Shown: positions 22,429 through 32,156 of the stretch, one piece after another | Layout: the number at the start of each line of letters is the position of its first letter | Numbering within the stretch: position 1 is the first letter of the stretch | From: Nectonema munidae | Taxonomy: Eukaryota > Nematomorpha > Nectonematoida > Nectonematidae | Length of the DNA: 64,000 bases | Reading direction: 5' to 3' | Assembly (NCBI GenBank): GCA_030549495.1 | Contig: JAUIRK010000903.1 | Coordinates: 930,001 to 994,000, forward strand | The notes under the pieces: model-generated | The model's database searches: none | What the model was told of the DNA's origin: nothing | What the model saw: the letters and a program-made list of their open reading frames with translations, nothing else | Made by a program: the position numbers and the translations under genes

Positions 22429-23986
22429 TCAGACTTACATGAAATATTAATGCTTATCAACATTTCTATTGATTTATTTTGAAATAGTTTGCATCATTTA
22501 AAGAATTTTGATCAATTCATCTATTTGAGTCTAGATATGTTGAGTCCTTTGCTTTACGATGTTCTTGACATTATTCCAAAACATCCTATTTCGATATGAA
22601 CCACGCAAATTTGCGTTCTCAATAATAACACTCACGGAACATACGATCAATTTGCAAACTAACTTATATTAAAAAATGCCATTTACTTTTTAAGAAACTT
22701 TTTGAAACAATAAAATTTTATAAACATTTACATCAAGTGTTTCAAACTAGGAAGTTAGCAATAAAACGATAAAAATTTTGAAGGGAATTTTTTATTACAT
22801 TTTTGGTTTGTTATTAGAAAGTAGAAAATATATACATGATCACGTTATTTATTTTAACGTTGTATTTGTTCTTTACTTGTTATATTTTTATTATTTTAAA
22901 TCAGTAAGAACTACAATTTAACCGATTTCAGACTAATGTTTCCAAAGGTAGCAGACAAACTCTTAATTTCGATGCAATTATATAGGAATTACTAAATTCG
23001 TCTTCCTTGCTCTTTCTTAAATGGATTAATGAAGCATCTCTATGAAGATATGAAGATTGTGAATCAACAATGGTGTAGTTAATGAACAAATGAAATCATT
23101 TAGATCCTAATCCCCTAGTATTTTGTTAAAAGTTTTGGAGATAATATTGAAAAATATTTGAGTGTTTGGATAAAAGGTATAACATCCCCTACTTGATTCT
23201 ATCGGATGTCATAAGTAAAATAAAATATTCAGGCTGAATATCCCTTCATATCACCTGATTATAAAATACACGATGCTGTAAAAAATAGTAGTAGATGCTT
23301 AACACAAATTTCGTGGGCTTTTGGTGAAAAACGCTTGGTTATTTTTTTAAGAGATGCTTGCTGGATTTGTTTTTTCCTTTTCTGAGGCTACAATACTGTA
23401 GCTTCCCCATTCAATCGATATGTGAATTCCCTTCATCTTTATGGAATCAAATTTGGCACAGTGATCTCAACCAAGTTTCTTACTACGAACAATTAACACA
23501 TATTTTTCCTTGAATTTCTTCAACAATGTTTGTGTTTGAAACTGAAGTCTCAATAGCATCATTCAGAAAAGTTGGCTATGCTTCTTTCTCACCTTCGTCT
23601 GCTTTGAACTTTCATTGCTTTAAATTTTCCGCACAAACTCCAAAATATTTTGTTATCCCTTATTTTAGGGCTAAATCCTAAAATTAAATAAGTAGTTTAG
23701 TAGGTAGTAAAATTCATATTTTTTATAAAAATTTTTTAAAATCCTTTCATATTTTATATAAATTATCATTCTCATTTTTGATTTTTTATTACGATTTTAA
23801 TGTTTTCAGAATCAAAATTGAGCATGTTAGATTTGCTGTGTTTGAATAAGTTTATTTTAAAAGGATGAAAAATTTGCTTTGGTTAACTGATATGTGAAAG
23901 CTAATTTACTAAAAGGTGAAATGATGTGAGTGAATTATTATTTGCAAAAAGTTGGCTTAACCCTATTATTGCTAATTTGTCCGCCA
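22429..23986. other. AT-rich stretch with a trace of old coding sequence
   Basis: About 23290-23600 on the minus strand reads in part KKLG-DHCAKFDSIKMKGI then HISIEWGSYSIV, which looks protein-like, but I cannot name it. A 22930-23030 segment (ATAGGAATTACTAAA and flanks) has a relative near the right end of the window at about 63730-63830, so this is probably an old dispersed element. Confidence 0.4.
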
Positions 23987-25190
23987 AGTGCTGGGGGCAT
24001 AAAGTGCCCCTCCTATTTTTCTCAGATATTAATAAGTTTTTATAAATATTTTTAATGTTACAGATATATTGAATTTAGTGGTGGCGTCCATTTTTTATCA
24101 AACCTGTCAAAAAATTGATTTATATTTGACAGCTCATCTCAAAAAAGAAACTTTTTATCTAAATAATTATATAAAGTTTTTTACACAAATATTTTCATTT
24201 TCAAGCATGCTAAATTTAGAGGTGATATTCATTTTTTATGAAAATCAGTCAAAAAAGTGATTTACATATGACAGCTCATCTCAAAAAAGAAACTTTTTAT
24301 TTAAATAATTATATAAAGTTTTTTACACATATATACCCATTTTCAAGTATGCTGAATTCAGCGGTGGTATTCATTTTTTATTAAAATCAATTAAACTTAT
24401 CTAAAAATTGATTTATATATGACAGCTCATCTCAAAAAAAACTTTTTATCCAATTAATTATATAAAGTTTTTTACACATATATATCCATTTTCAAGCATG
24501 CTGAATTCAGTGGAGATATTAATTTTTTATGGAAATCAATTAAACCTGTCAAAAAATTGATTTATCTCAAAAAGAATCATTTTATACGAATAATTATATA
24601 ACTTTTTTTATTCAGATATTTTATAACCAAAAATGACAAATCTGAGTACAAAAATGAAACAATCATCTTCCCTTTGCCATAAAAACAGATATTTTATTTA
24701 AATTTCAATAATATTTCTGTAGACATCAGACGTAAATTGAATATTTCATTGACAATTTCGGACATTTAAAACCTTTAAATGAAAAAAACTGATTTGAAAA
24801 ATAAAACTATCATGGTTGAATTGGTAATCTAAAATTAGAATGAATATTTTAGATTGACACTAACGGATATTTTAAAATTTCTAAATGCAAAAACTGATTT
24901 CAGAAGTAAAACTAGCAGGGTTGATTTAGTATAAAAAGATATATTTCATGTAAAATTAAAGGGAATATTTTTGGAGATAGTTTTTAGAAGTTAACCGCAA
25001 CTTTGTTTGACTTTACGACCTCTAAATGTGAAAAATGAAACCAGCATGGCCGATTTAATATAAAACCTATATTTTATGTAAAATTTCAGGGAATGTTTTT
25101 GGAGACAACTTTTGGAAGTAAACTAAAATTTTGTAAAAATATTAGATATTAAAAAAGGAGGGGTCAGAAACCCCCCCCCCCCCATCAGTG
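23987..25190. mobile_element. Non-autonomous DNA element with internal minisatellite (element D)
   Basis: The left end (CAAGTGCTGGGGGCATAAAG, then TGCCCCTCC) and right end (GGAGGGGTCAGAAACCCC ... CATCAGTG) are imperfect inverted repeats. Between about 24040 and 24600 lie four tandem units of about 140 bp. A relative in opposite orientation is at about 45480-45915, whose end reads GATTTAGCTTCCCTC in inverse. No protein is encoded. A hAT origin is suggested by the CAGTG-type ends but no target duplication was established. Confidence 0.65.
24040..24600. repeat. Four-copy tandem repeat, about 140-bp unit
   Basis: Each unit contains ATATAAAGTTTTTTACAC, a CATTTTCAAGCATGCTGAAT-like block, CATTTTTTAT, CTGTCAAAAAATTGATTTAT and GACAGCTCATCTCAAAAA. 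Copies differ by substitutions and small gaps, so the array is old. Confidence 0.88.
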
Positions 25191-25625
25191 AAAAAATATG
25201 CGTCATAGATAGTGTTTGAGATATTTTAGAAACTTTCAATAAAAAAGTGTTATATAATCTTTCAATTTAACAAAATTCAAATATTTAATAATTTCTTTCA
25301 TATATAATACGTTAAGAAATAAATTGGATAGTAACAGGTTGGTTGGAGATATCAAACCACTTTTAGCCGTAAGGCTATATGCCCGCATTGTACACGCAAA
25401 TAACCATTGAAGATAGTAACAGGTGAAAAATAAAAAATGAATTTTTGGAAAGGGGGTGTTGTTATATTTGGATCGAAAAACACATAAATTTATATTTTTG
25501 CTCGTGAAGTTGCGTTGTAAATACACGTACTTGTAAATCGTAACGTTATTATTAGGCATATATATAAAATTGTTAACAACCGGTTCATTTAGGTGATTAA
25601 ATTCTAAGAACAGGTTCGCACGAAC
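25191..25625. other. Spacer between element D and the LINE, holding a truncated SINE
   Basis: Apart from the SINE-A tail at 25339-25411, there is only AT-rich sequence. The minus-strand opening at 25236-25559 overlaps the SINE and is not a gene. Confidence 0.6.
25339..25411 (-). repeat. SINE family A, 5'-truncated, 12-bp target duplication
   Basis: Only the 3' tail is present (hairpin AGCCTTACGGCT, TTTGATATCTCC, ACC repeats, in minus orientation). GATAGTAACAGG at 25327-25338 and 25412-25423 is a perfect 12-bp duplication. Truncation at the 5' end with intact tail is expected of target-primed reverse transcription. Confidence 0.9.
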
Positions 25626-25692
25626 GGGTAGGTAGGTAGGTGGATTTCAAAGCACTTTTCAGCGTGAGCTGATATGCTCGCGTAAGCTTGAG
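25626..25692 (-). repeat. LINE 3' tail shared with SINE family A
   Basis: In minus orientation the tail reads CTCAAGCTTACGCGAGCATA, then TCAGCTCACGCTGA (a 5-bp stem with TCAC loop), AAAGTGCTTTGAAATCC and ACCTACCT repeats. SINE-A tails read GCGAGCATAT, TAGCCTTACGGCTG, AAAGTGCTTTGATATC and ACC repeats. Confidence 0.88.
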
Positions 25693-25759
25693 AGTTGGTT
25701 AAGGAAGATGCAGATGTTGGTAGAGATAGGTTGTCCTAAAAGTAGAAGAGAAAAGCAGA

Positions 25760-28700
25760 TTAGTTTGTTATAGGGTTATCGACGGTGGTGAAAGTTGTTT
25801 CAATGGTGTCAATGAGGGTTGCTAGGGATTTTAGTAGTGTTGGGTGTAACAGAAGATCTGAGAGTGTTATTGGAGATCTATTAAGTAAAGAAAGGAAGCG
25901 AAATAGAAGATCTTGGCTAGATAAGAGAAGATTTGACATGTGAATATGAGGTGGTATGGCGTTTCTATTGTGTCGCATCCGAAACGACAGTATGGATTTT
26001 CGCTTACTTTAATTCGGAAAAGATATGCTTTGCATGGGCAATGGCCTGATAGCCAACGAATGGTTGAACGAGGTGGTCTAAATTTTTTGTTTTTGAAAGT
26101 TGTGTGAATTGTGCTGATGTGTGGTAAAGAGGAGATTAGTGCATTTTGAGATGAAGATATGGACATCTGCCATTCTTCTAGAGTGGATAAGTGAATGTGT
26201 GTTAGAAAGGTTTTGAGCGGTAGGGAGTTGAGAGGAATGTGGGAGGTTAGGTGTAAGTTTGAGGCTAAGTAGTCTACGAGGGAGTTTTCTGGTATGTTTA
26301 GATGAGCAGGGCACCAACATAGGTGTAAGTGGAAATGTTTTGTAAGATTGATTAGGGAGGAGGCGAGTTGAAAGGAGGGAAATGGGATGTTGTGTGATAG
26401 AGAGAGATCGTGGATTATGTTTTGTGCATCGGTATAGAAATGGATGGTAGTAAAGTGGGGAAGGAAGTGGTTAATGTTGTTAGTGATCGTAGTGCAGGCG
26501 TGTAAAAGGCTAAAGATTTCGCATTCGAGGATTGAGAGTAGAGGATTTAATTGGGATCGATGGGTGTAAAAGGGGCTAGTGGAAGAGCCTTTGAAGAAGG
26601 CGTAAGCAAAGGAGGTACTTAGGGACTTCTTTGAGGCGTCTGTGAAGATGCGTAGGGAGGTTGGTGAAGAAGTAGAGCGAAGGTATGAAATTGATTGTTT
26701 TGCAAAAAATTTGTTTTTGCATATGGATGTTTTGAGAGGGTTTTGTGCAGATGGGTGTATCGAGGGATGAACTAGGTAGTTAGCAATATTTGGAGCGTAT
26801 TTTGCTAATAGATGTGAGTAGAAAGAATAGGATGGAGTATTGTGGTGGGGTGTGATCGGATGAAATGGGGGAATTAAGTTGTTGTATGTCAAGATGAAGC
26901 GCTTAATAATAGTTTTTTTAAGTTGAAGTTGTAATGGTAGGGTGTTAGTTAGAATTTCTAGGCATTGTGTTGAAGTAGTACGATATGCGTTGGTGATGCA
27001 AAGTAGACAGAGACGGTGTATCTTGTTAAGAAAATGTATGGTTGTGGGGTGTTTTAAGGAGATGCCCCAGGAAAGAATTCCGTATTGAATTACTGGTAGG
27101 ATTAAGGATATGTATATGTATTTGGTGTGTTTGGGACGGAGGCCCCATTTATAAGAGATAGCGCTTTTAAGTGAAAAAAGGGTGACTGAGAGTTTTTGGT
27201 ATATTTTTTTAAAGTGTATTGAAAATTTTAGGTTGGACTGAAGGTTTAGTCCTAGATATTTGATAGTCTTTGAGGCAGTTATAGAAGTAGAGGTATTTAA
27301 ATGAAGGGGTAAATGTTCTATGCGTCTGCGTGTAAAGTGAATGAGGTTTGTTTTGCTGGAGTTAAAGAATATCTTATGTGTGTTTGCTCTTTCTTGTAGC
27401 CTTAGTAGAAATGAAGAGGATTTGGTGAGGTTTTCTTGTTGAGAGTTACTGATGAAGGTGAATAATATGTCGTCTGAAAAACATTGGGAGAAATCAGTGT
27501 TGGTGTGGATTAGATCGAGAAGCGGGTCTATGAGAACTAGCCAGAGGATATCAGAAAGACATCCTCCTTGGGGAGTCGAGAGGGTTAGCTTATGGATGCA
27601 AAGGGAAGCGCGATGTCGGAAAATGAGACAGCGGTTTGAAAGGTATGAGCTTATAAATTTGATGATGTAAGGAGGAAATGATTTGTGTGCAAGGTTAGTG
27701 ATGATGGCAGGATGCCAGGCTGAGTTGAAAGCGTTGTTTATGTCTAAGAAGATTGTAGAAGAAATTTTCTGAGTAGAAAGAGAAGAGTCAAGGTAGGTGG
27801 TTAGACGCGATAGTGCTGTTTCCGTATTTTTGTTGGGAAGGTATGCAAATTGCGTGTGATGAATGAGGTTACGGGATAGGATGTAGTGGACTAGACGTTT
27901 GCGAATGATTTTTTCGAAAAGTTTGCCTAGTATGGGTAGTAGAGTGATTGGTCGCCAATTTTGAATGAGGCTTGAATCTTTATTGGGTTTAGGAATGAGT
28001 ATGAGTTTGCCGATTTTCCAAACGTTTGGGAAATGTGAATGAGTAAGGCATACATTGAAAATAAGGAGTAAATGTTTGTTTAGAATGTGTATTGATTTTT
28101 TAATATGTTTGGGTGAGATATGGTCGTAGCTAGATGAGGCATTTGTTTTAAGAGCGTTTACTGCTATGTTTAATTCATTTAGTGTGATTGGAGGAAAAAT
28201 AGGGTTTTGGATGGAGTGAATGATGTTTTTAGAGTGTTCTCGAATTGTGTGGTGAAAGGGGAGATCAGAAGAGGGAGAGTCGGGGGGAAAGATTGTCAAT
28301 AGAAATGGAGGGTTGTAGTGTGTTGTATGATCGGATGAGCAGGGAAGTATTGTTTCGGGGAGAATAGAAGGTTTTTTCTTTTTAGTTAGCCTATTGATGA
28401 TGTTCCATGGGTTGTTTGAGTGTTGGCTGGTGAATTTTACCCATGAGTTCTTTTTAGCTTGAAGTATTGCCTGTTTGTATTCTTTTTTAACAGTAGAATG
28501 GATTGAGATGATTAAGGGAGTAGGAGATTTTCGTAGGGTTTTGATAATTCGTTTTAGATTGTTTTTTATTGCATTCAACTCGGGTGTCCAGAAATAGGCA
28601 TGTTTTCTTTTAGGAAATGGGTTGATAGGAATGGAGGATAAGATGGAATGTGAGACATGATCATTGAGAGATAGTGCTGCTTTATCGATGTAAGTGGGAG

Positions 28701-29460
28701 AGGAGAGGGATGTTAATGTAGGGAGTGAGTTGTTGAGATATGTAAGCCAGTGAGTGGTGTTCTTTTTTATAATGTTGTTATAGTTTTTGATGGTTGTAGT
28801 GTTTATGTGAAGTTGAAATGTTATGAAGGCGTGATCTGAAGCTGATGGGATGTCTGAGATTGACCAATTGGATATTAGATTGAGAGTATTTGAAGTGGTT
28901 ATTGTGAGGTCAATGTGAGAGGTGTATTGTTCGTTGTTACAAGAGCGTTGGTATGTAGGGTTTTTAGATTTGTCAGCGAGATATAGGTTGTTCGAACATA
29001 AGAAATTGATGACTTGTTGTCCTCGTGGGTTTTCTTTGTGGTCCCAGATGTGTGATCGAGCGTTGCAATCAGTTGAGATAATTAAATGATATGTAGACGG
29101 GAGTGTGGATGTTGCAAGTGTTAGTGATTGGGAGAAATCAGAGGGGATGGCTATTGGGTGTGAGGGAGGAGAGTAAAGAGTTGCGAAAAGAAGAGGGTGA
29201 GGTTTGGTGTGAACAAGAACAAAGTAAAAATTGTTGGAAGAGAATCGTGGTAATGGTGTGTGGTGAACGGTTGATTTTATGTAGATGCATGCTGAATAAC
29301 AGGATAAAGGTCACGTGTGATATAGTAAATAATTTGGTATAATAGAAGAGAGGTTTGGATATGGTTCGTTAATAGATATTACATCAAAAAAGTTTGAAAT
29401 TAGAATGTTATATAGGTTTGTCCAAGCGGCATTAGAGTGGTTGAGGTTAATGTGGAGAAA
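25760..29460 (-). pseudogene. LINE ORF2: endonuclease, reverse transcriptase, RNase H, zinc knuckle
   Basis: Reading from 29460 down, the APE endonuclease has FLHINLNHSNAAW, NEPYPN, STDCNARSHIWDH and SDHAFITF. One TGA interrupts it near 29315, after which the frame is open to 25867. The reverse transcriptase shows NWRPITLLPILGKLFEKII, AFAYLPNKNTETAL-type blocks, STPQGGCLSDILW and the catalytic box FSDDILF, where the usual YADD has become FSDD. RNase H residues lie in FTDASKKS, LECEIFSLLHA, FYTDAQ and NSLVDYLA. A CCHC-like knuckle (CRFGCDTIETPYHLIFTC) follows. The final 35 or so codons continue in another frame to 25760. It mediates target-primed retrotransposition when intact. Confidence 0.9.
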
Positions 29461-29462
29461 AT

Positions 29463-29960
29463 TTAGCGTAGGAATTTGCTTATTAGAAGGTTATGTTGAT
29501 TTTGGATGTGTTTTGTGTGTTTAATTTCGAATTCGCAATGTTTGGATGTAGCGTTGTGGTGATTGTGACAATTAAAGCATGAGAGTTTTGTGGAATCATT
29601 TTTGAAGATGCATTCCGATATAGAGTGGCCTCGATTTCCGAAGTGATCGCAATTTGGTGATGCAGCTTTGCATTTGTTCGTTGAGTGATTGTGTTTTAGA
29701 CAATTCTGGCATTGGCGATGTAATGGTTTTGCTAAGGTTAGAGTGAGAATGTGATGGTCAACAAAGAGTATAGGAGATTTAAGTAGATGTTTAAAAATGT
29801 TAGGGTTGCTAGGTTCTAATATAGCACTATAAGAAAAGGTTCCTGTGTTACCGGCTTGGCGTACTGTATTAAGGGTTTCAATATTTTTTAGGTTTAAGTT
29901 TTCGTTAGCAATGGTTTCGGAGAGAGAAGAATCCAACCGACTGAATCCAACCACTGCCAC
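29463..29960 (-). pseudogene. LINE ORF1: nucleic-acid-binding protein with three zinc knuckles
   Basis: This frame of 165 codons carries three CCHC-type knuckles in its C-terminal half: CQNCLKHNHSTNKC, CDHFGNRGHSISEC and CFNCHNHHNATSKHC. This is the usual layout of ORF1 in RNase H-bearing and Jockey-type LINEs. It ends just before ORF2 starts. The usual longer N-terminal region is missing, consistent with 5' truncation of the copy. Confidence 0.85.
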
Positions 29961-30288
29961 CTTCGCTTACTACATAAAATTCCAAACTTTGTTTACATTC
30001 TAGCTTCCATATTACTCCTACCTTTAAAATATCTATTTTCTTGTGTTAATCCCTCTCCAAGATTTAATAATAATTTTAATTATGAACTATGTTCATAATT
30101 GTAAAAAAAGGTAACAAATTATTGAATATAATATGGGAAAAGTTCTCTACTGAAACCCTTCAATTTAAACAATATAATAGAGCAGACATTATGAAAAACA
30201 ATGAAATATTCAAGGAGAATCCATAGTAGATACAAAAAACCCCTTTATAATGCCTATAAACAGATGATCTATGTACATACGGTAGAGA

Positions 30289-30422
30289 GTAGGGTTTGTT
30301 AGATGCTGGATTCGATAACTCAAGGTCTTGGGTTCGATCCCGCATCAAGTCTGCTTTCCTCATAGTTCGATACAAGCTGCGCAATTGTGCCTTCTCGATG
30401 AAAACACCCTATGGTACCATAT
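30289..30422 (+). repeat. tRNA-derived SINE, family B, 8-bp target duplication
   Basis: The head GTAGGGTTTGTTAGATGCTG and B box GGGTTCGATCCC point to a tRNA origin. The tail has CATAGTTCGATACAAGC, GTGCCTTCTCGATGAAAACA and GGTACC. GGTAGAGA at 30281-30288 and 30423-30430 flanks it, a perfect duplication. It is 134 bp. Confidence 0.88.
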
Positions 30423-31234
30423 GGTAGAGAAATTATTTGCAAAGAGAGAACAATATTGAAAAAAGAAAGTTGATTTACTTCCTTGTTAAGTAAAGTGAGC
30501 TGAACAGTCAGGTATTAAATATCATAAAAAAACAGGCAAAGAAAAAGAATGTATAAGATCCATAAGTTCAAAAAATTATAATTTGTTTTCCTAGTAACAC
30601 TAACTCCTAAGTATTCTGAATAATTTTCTCCATAATTATACATAAATATTTATCAAACCCTGCCTTCATATATGATTCGTAGCATTTGTATAATCTTTCC
30701 TTCTTTGTGTGTTTTTTGTTCCTTTTTTTACTATTTACTTATTTATTCGCCATGCTTTTCTATCATGTAATTATTTATTTTATGATTATTATATAAACTA
30801 TTTTCAAATACATTTTTTACATATATTGTTAACTTTTCTATATTTGTTTTGGATAAAAACAATTCTATTAGGATACTTAAATATTAGGATACATACCAGC
30901 GGCTTGAAATGGCCTTTTGAGTTTCCTCGCATTTTAACGTAAAATTTGTAACACATATTTTCTTCATAAATATTTTGTAATAATGAAATGATATGAATAT
31001 TATTATTGTTTTCTAAATAAATTCTTCTTCTTAATCTTTAAGGTTTCAACATAGACAAAGTATAGTCTATCCCACATCTTCATGCCTTCCAACTTAACAT
31101 TATTGTATTAATCTTAAAGATCTTTCTGGATATCAAGGCTTTTCCTAACCTTTAGTCGATTCATCATTTTGCTACATTCCATAATCTACATTTTGATAAA
31201 TAATTATAAATTATTTTATCTCCACATAATGTAT

Positions 31235-31414
31235 TGGTTGGTTGGTTGGAGATATCAAAGCACTTTCAGCCATAAGACTATATGCTCGCATTATGCTTAA
31301 GATGGTTAATCACAGTTTTTGTGAATTTGTTTTTAGAGTTAGGAGCCTTGGGGATCGAACTCCTGACCTTCAACTGTTAAGCTGAGAGTTACACCCTAAC
31401 AACCATTGAGGCTC
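31235..31414 (-). repeat. tRNA-derived SINE, family A, 13-bp target duplication
   Basis: In minus orientation it begins GAGCCTCAATGGTTGTTAGG (A-box region), has B box GAGTTCGATCCC, a unique middle, and the LINE-like tail with hairpin and ACC repeats. CCACATAATGTAT at 31222-31234 and 31415-31427 is a perfect 13-bp duplication. It is 180 bp, apparently full length. Confidence 0.93.
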
Positions 31415-32156
31415 CCACATAATGTATATTAATTTTAAAATAAATTTATCTATTTATATAAAAAAAAATTTGTAGTTTTTTTGAATCTTTCATCCTTCCA
31501 CCTTAAGTGGTACCCTAATAACTATTTTTTTTCATTTTTAACATAAATCGCAATATGAATTTTGAAGGATGGCGAATTTTTCCCATAACGACACGAAAAC
31601 ATAAACTTTTTATTTTTGCTTATGTTTTATAAATAATCCAAAAAATTATAAATAAATATGATATATATTACCTATTTTTTGAGATATAAAAAATTTTCTA
31701 ATTATTCTCTTAAAAACTTAAGAGTAACCTCAAACAAAATTATTTTTTTTATCTATTTTTCATTTTCTCTAACTTTACAAAGGTAATTTTTATTAAAATG
31801 GCTTTCATTTCAAAAGACGTATAGTTATCGTAAATGTATTTTTCATCCTTAAAGTAGAATCGTTCCTTTTAATTTTTTAAAATATTATATTTTATATAAT
31901 GTATTTTATTGGTACATAATATTTTTATAACCATTAAGTTTTTATATGTTATAACAAACTATTAATTTATAGTTTGGTATTTTTTTATAATTTTTAATTG
32001 TGTTAGATATAAAAAAGAATATATTTATTTTATAAAAAAATTTGAAATATATCACTTATTTTTTTATTTACTGAAACAGATCGAACATTAAATAATTTCT
32101 TTATTTTTACAAAAATGAAAAAAATCTGGATTGACTTTTTGAAGTAAAAATCTTTT

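Larger units (their letters stand above)
25626..29985 (-). mobile_element. RNase H-bearing LINE (I/R1-like group), nearly full length
   Basis: Minus-strand ORF1 (zinc knuckles) is followed by ORF2 with APE endonuclease, reverse transcriptase and RNase H, then a 3' tail with a small hairpin and an ACCT repeat at 25626-25641. The only clear defects are a stop in the endonuclease region near 29315 and a frame change near the ORF2 end. ORF1 is short, so the copy is probably 5'-truncated near 29985. The coding strand is strikingly C-rich and G-poor compared with its surroundings. It is a fairly young insertion. Confidence 0.9.
29986..32156. other. Intergenic AT-rich DNA with two SINEs
   Basis: It contains SINE-B at 30289-30422 and SINE-A at 31235-31414. 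The remaining sequence is AT-rich and gene-free; it should include the promoter of the zinc-finger gene but I recognise no specific site. Confidence 0.6.

Noticed and set aside
24040-24600. Regularly spaced repeats resembling a CRISPR array
   Set aside because: Units are contiguous 140-bp repeats with no unique spacers and the sequence is animal nuclear DNA.
30289-30422. Possible tRNA genes at SINE heads (also 31235, 37278, 61303, 61789)
   Set aside because: B boxes are good, but cloverleaf arms do not form, and each copy has a non-tRNA tail and target duplications, so these are SINEs.
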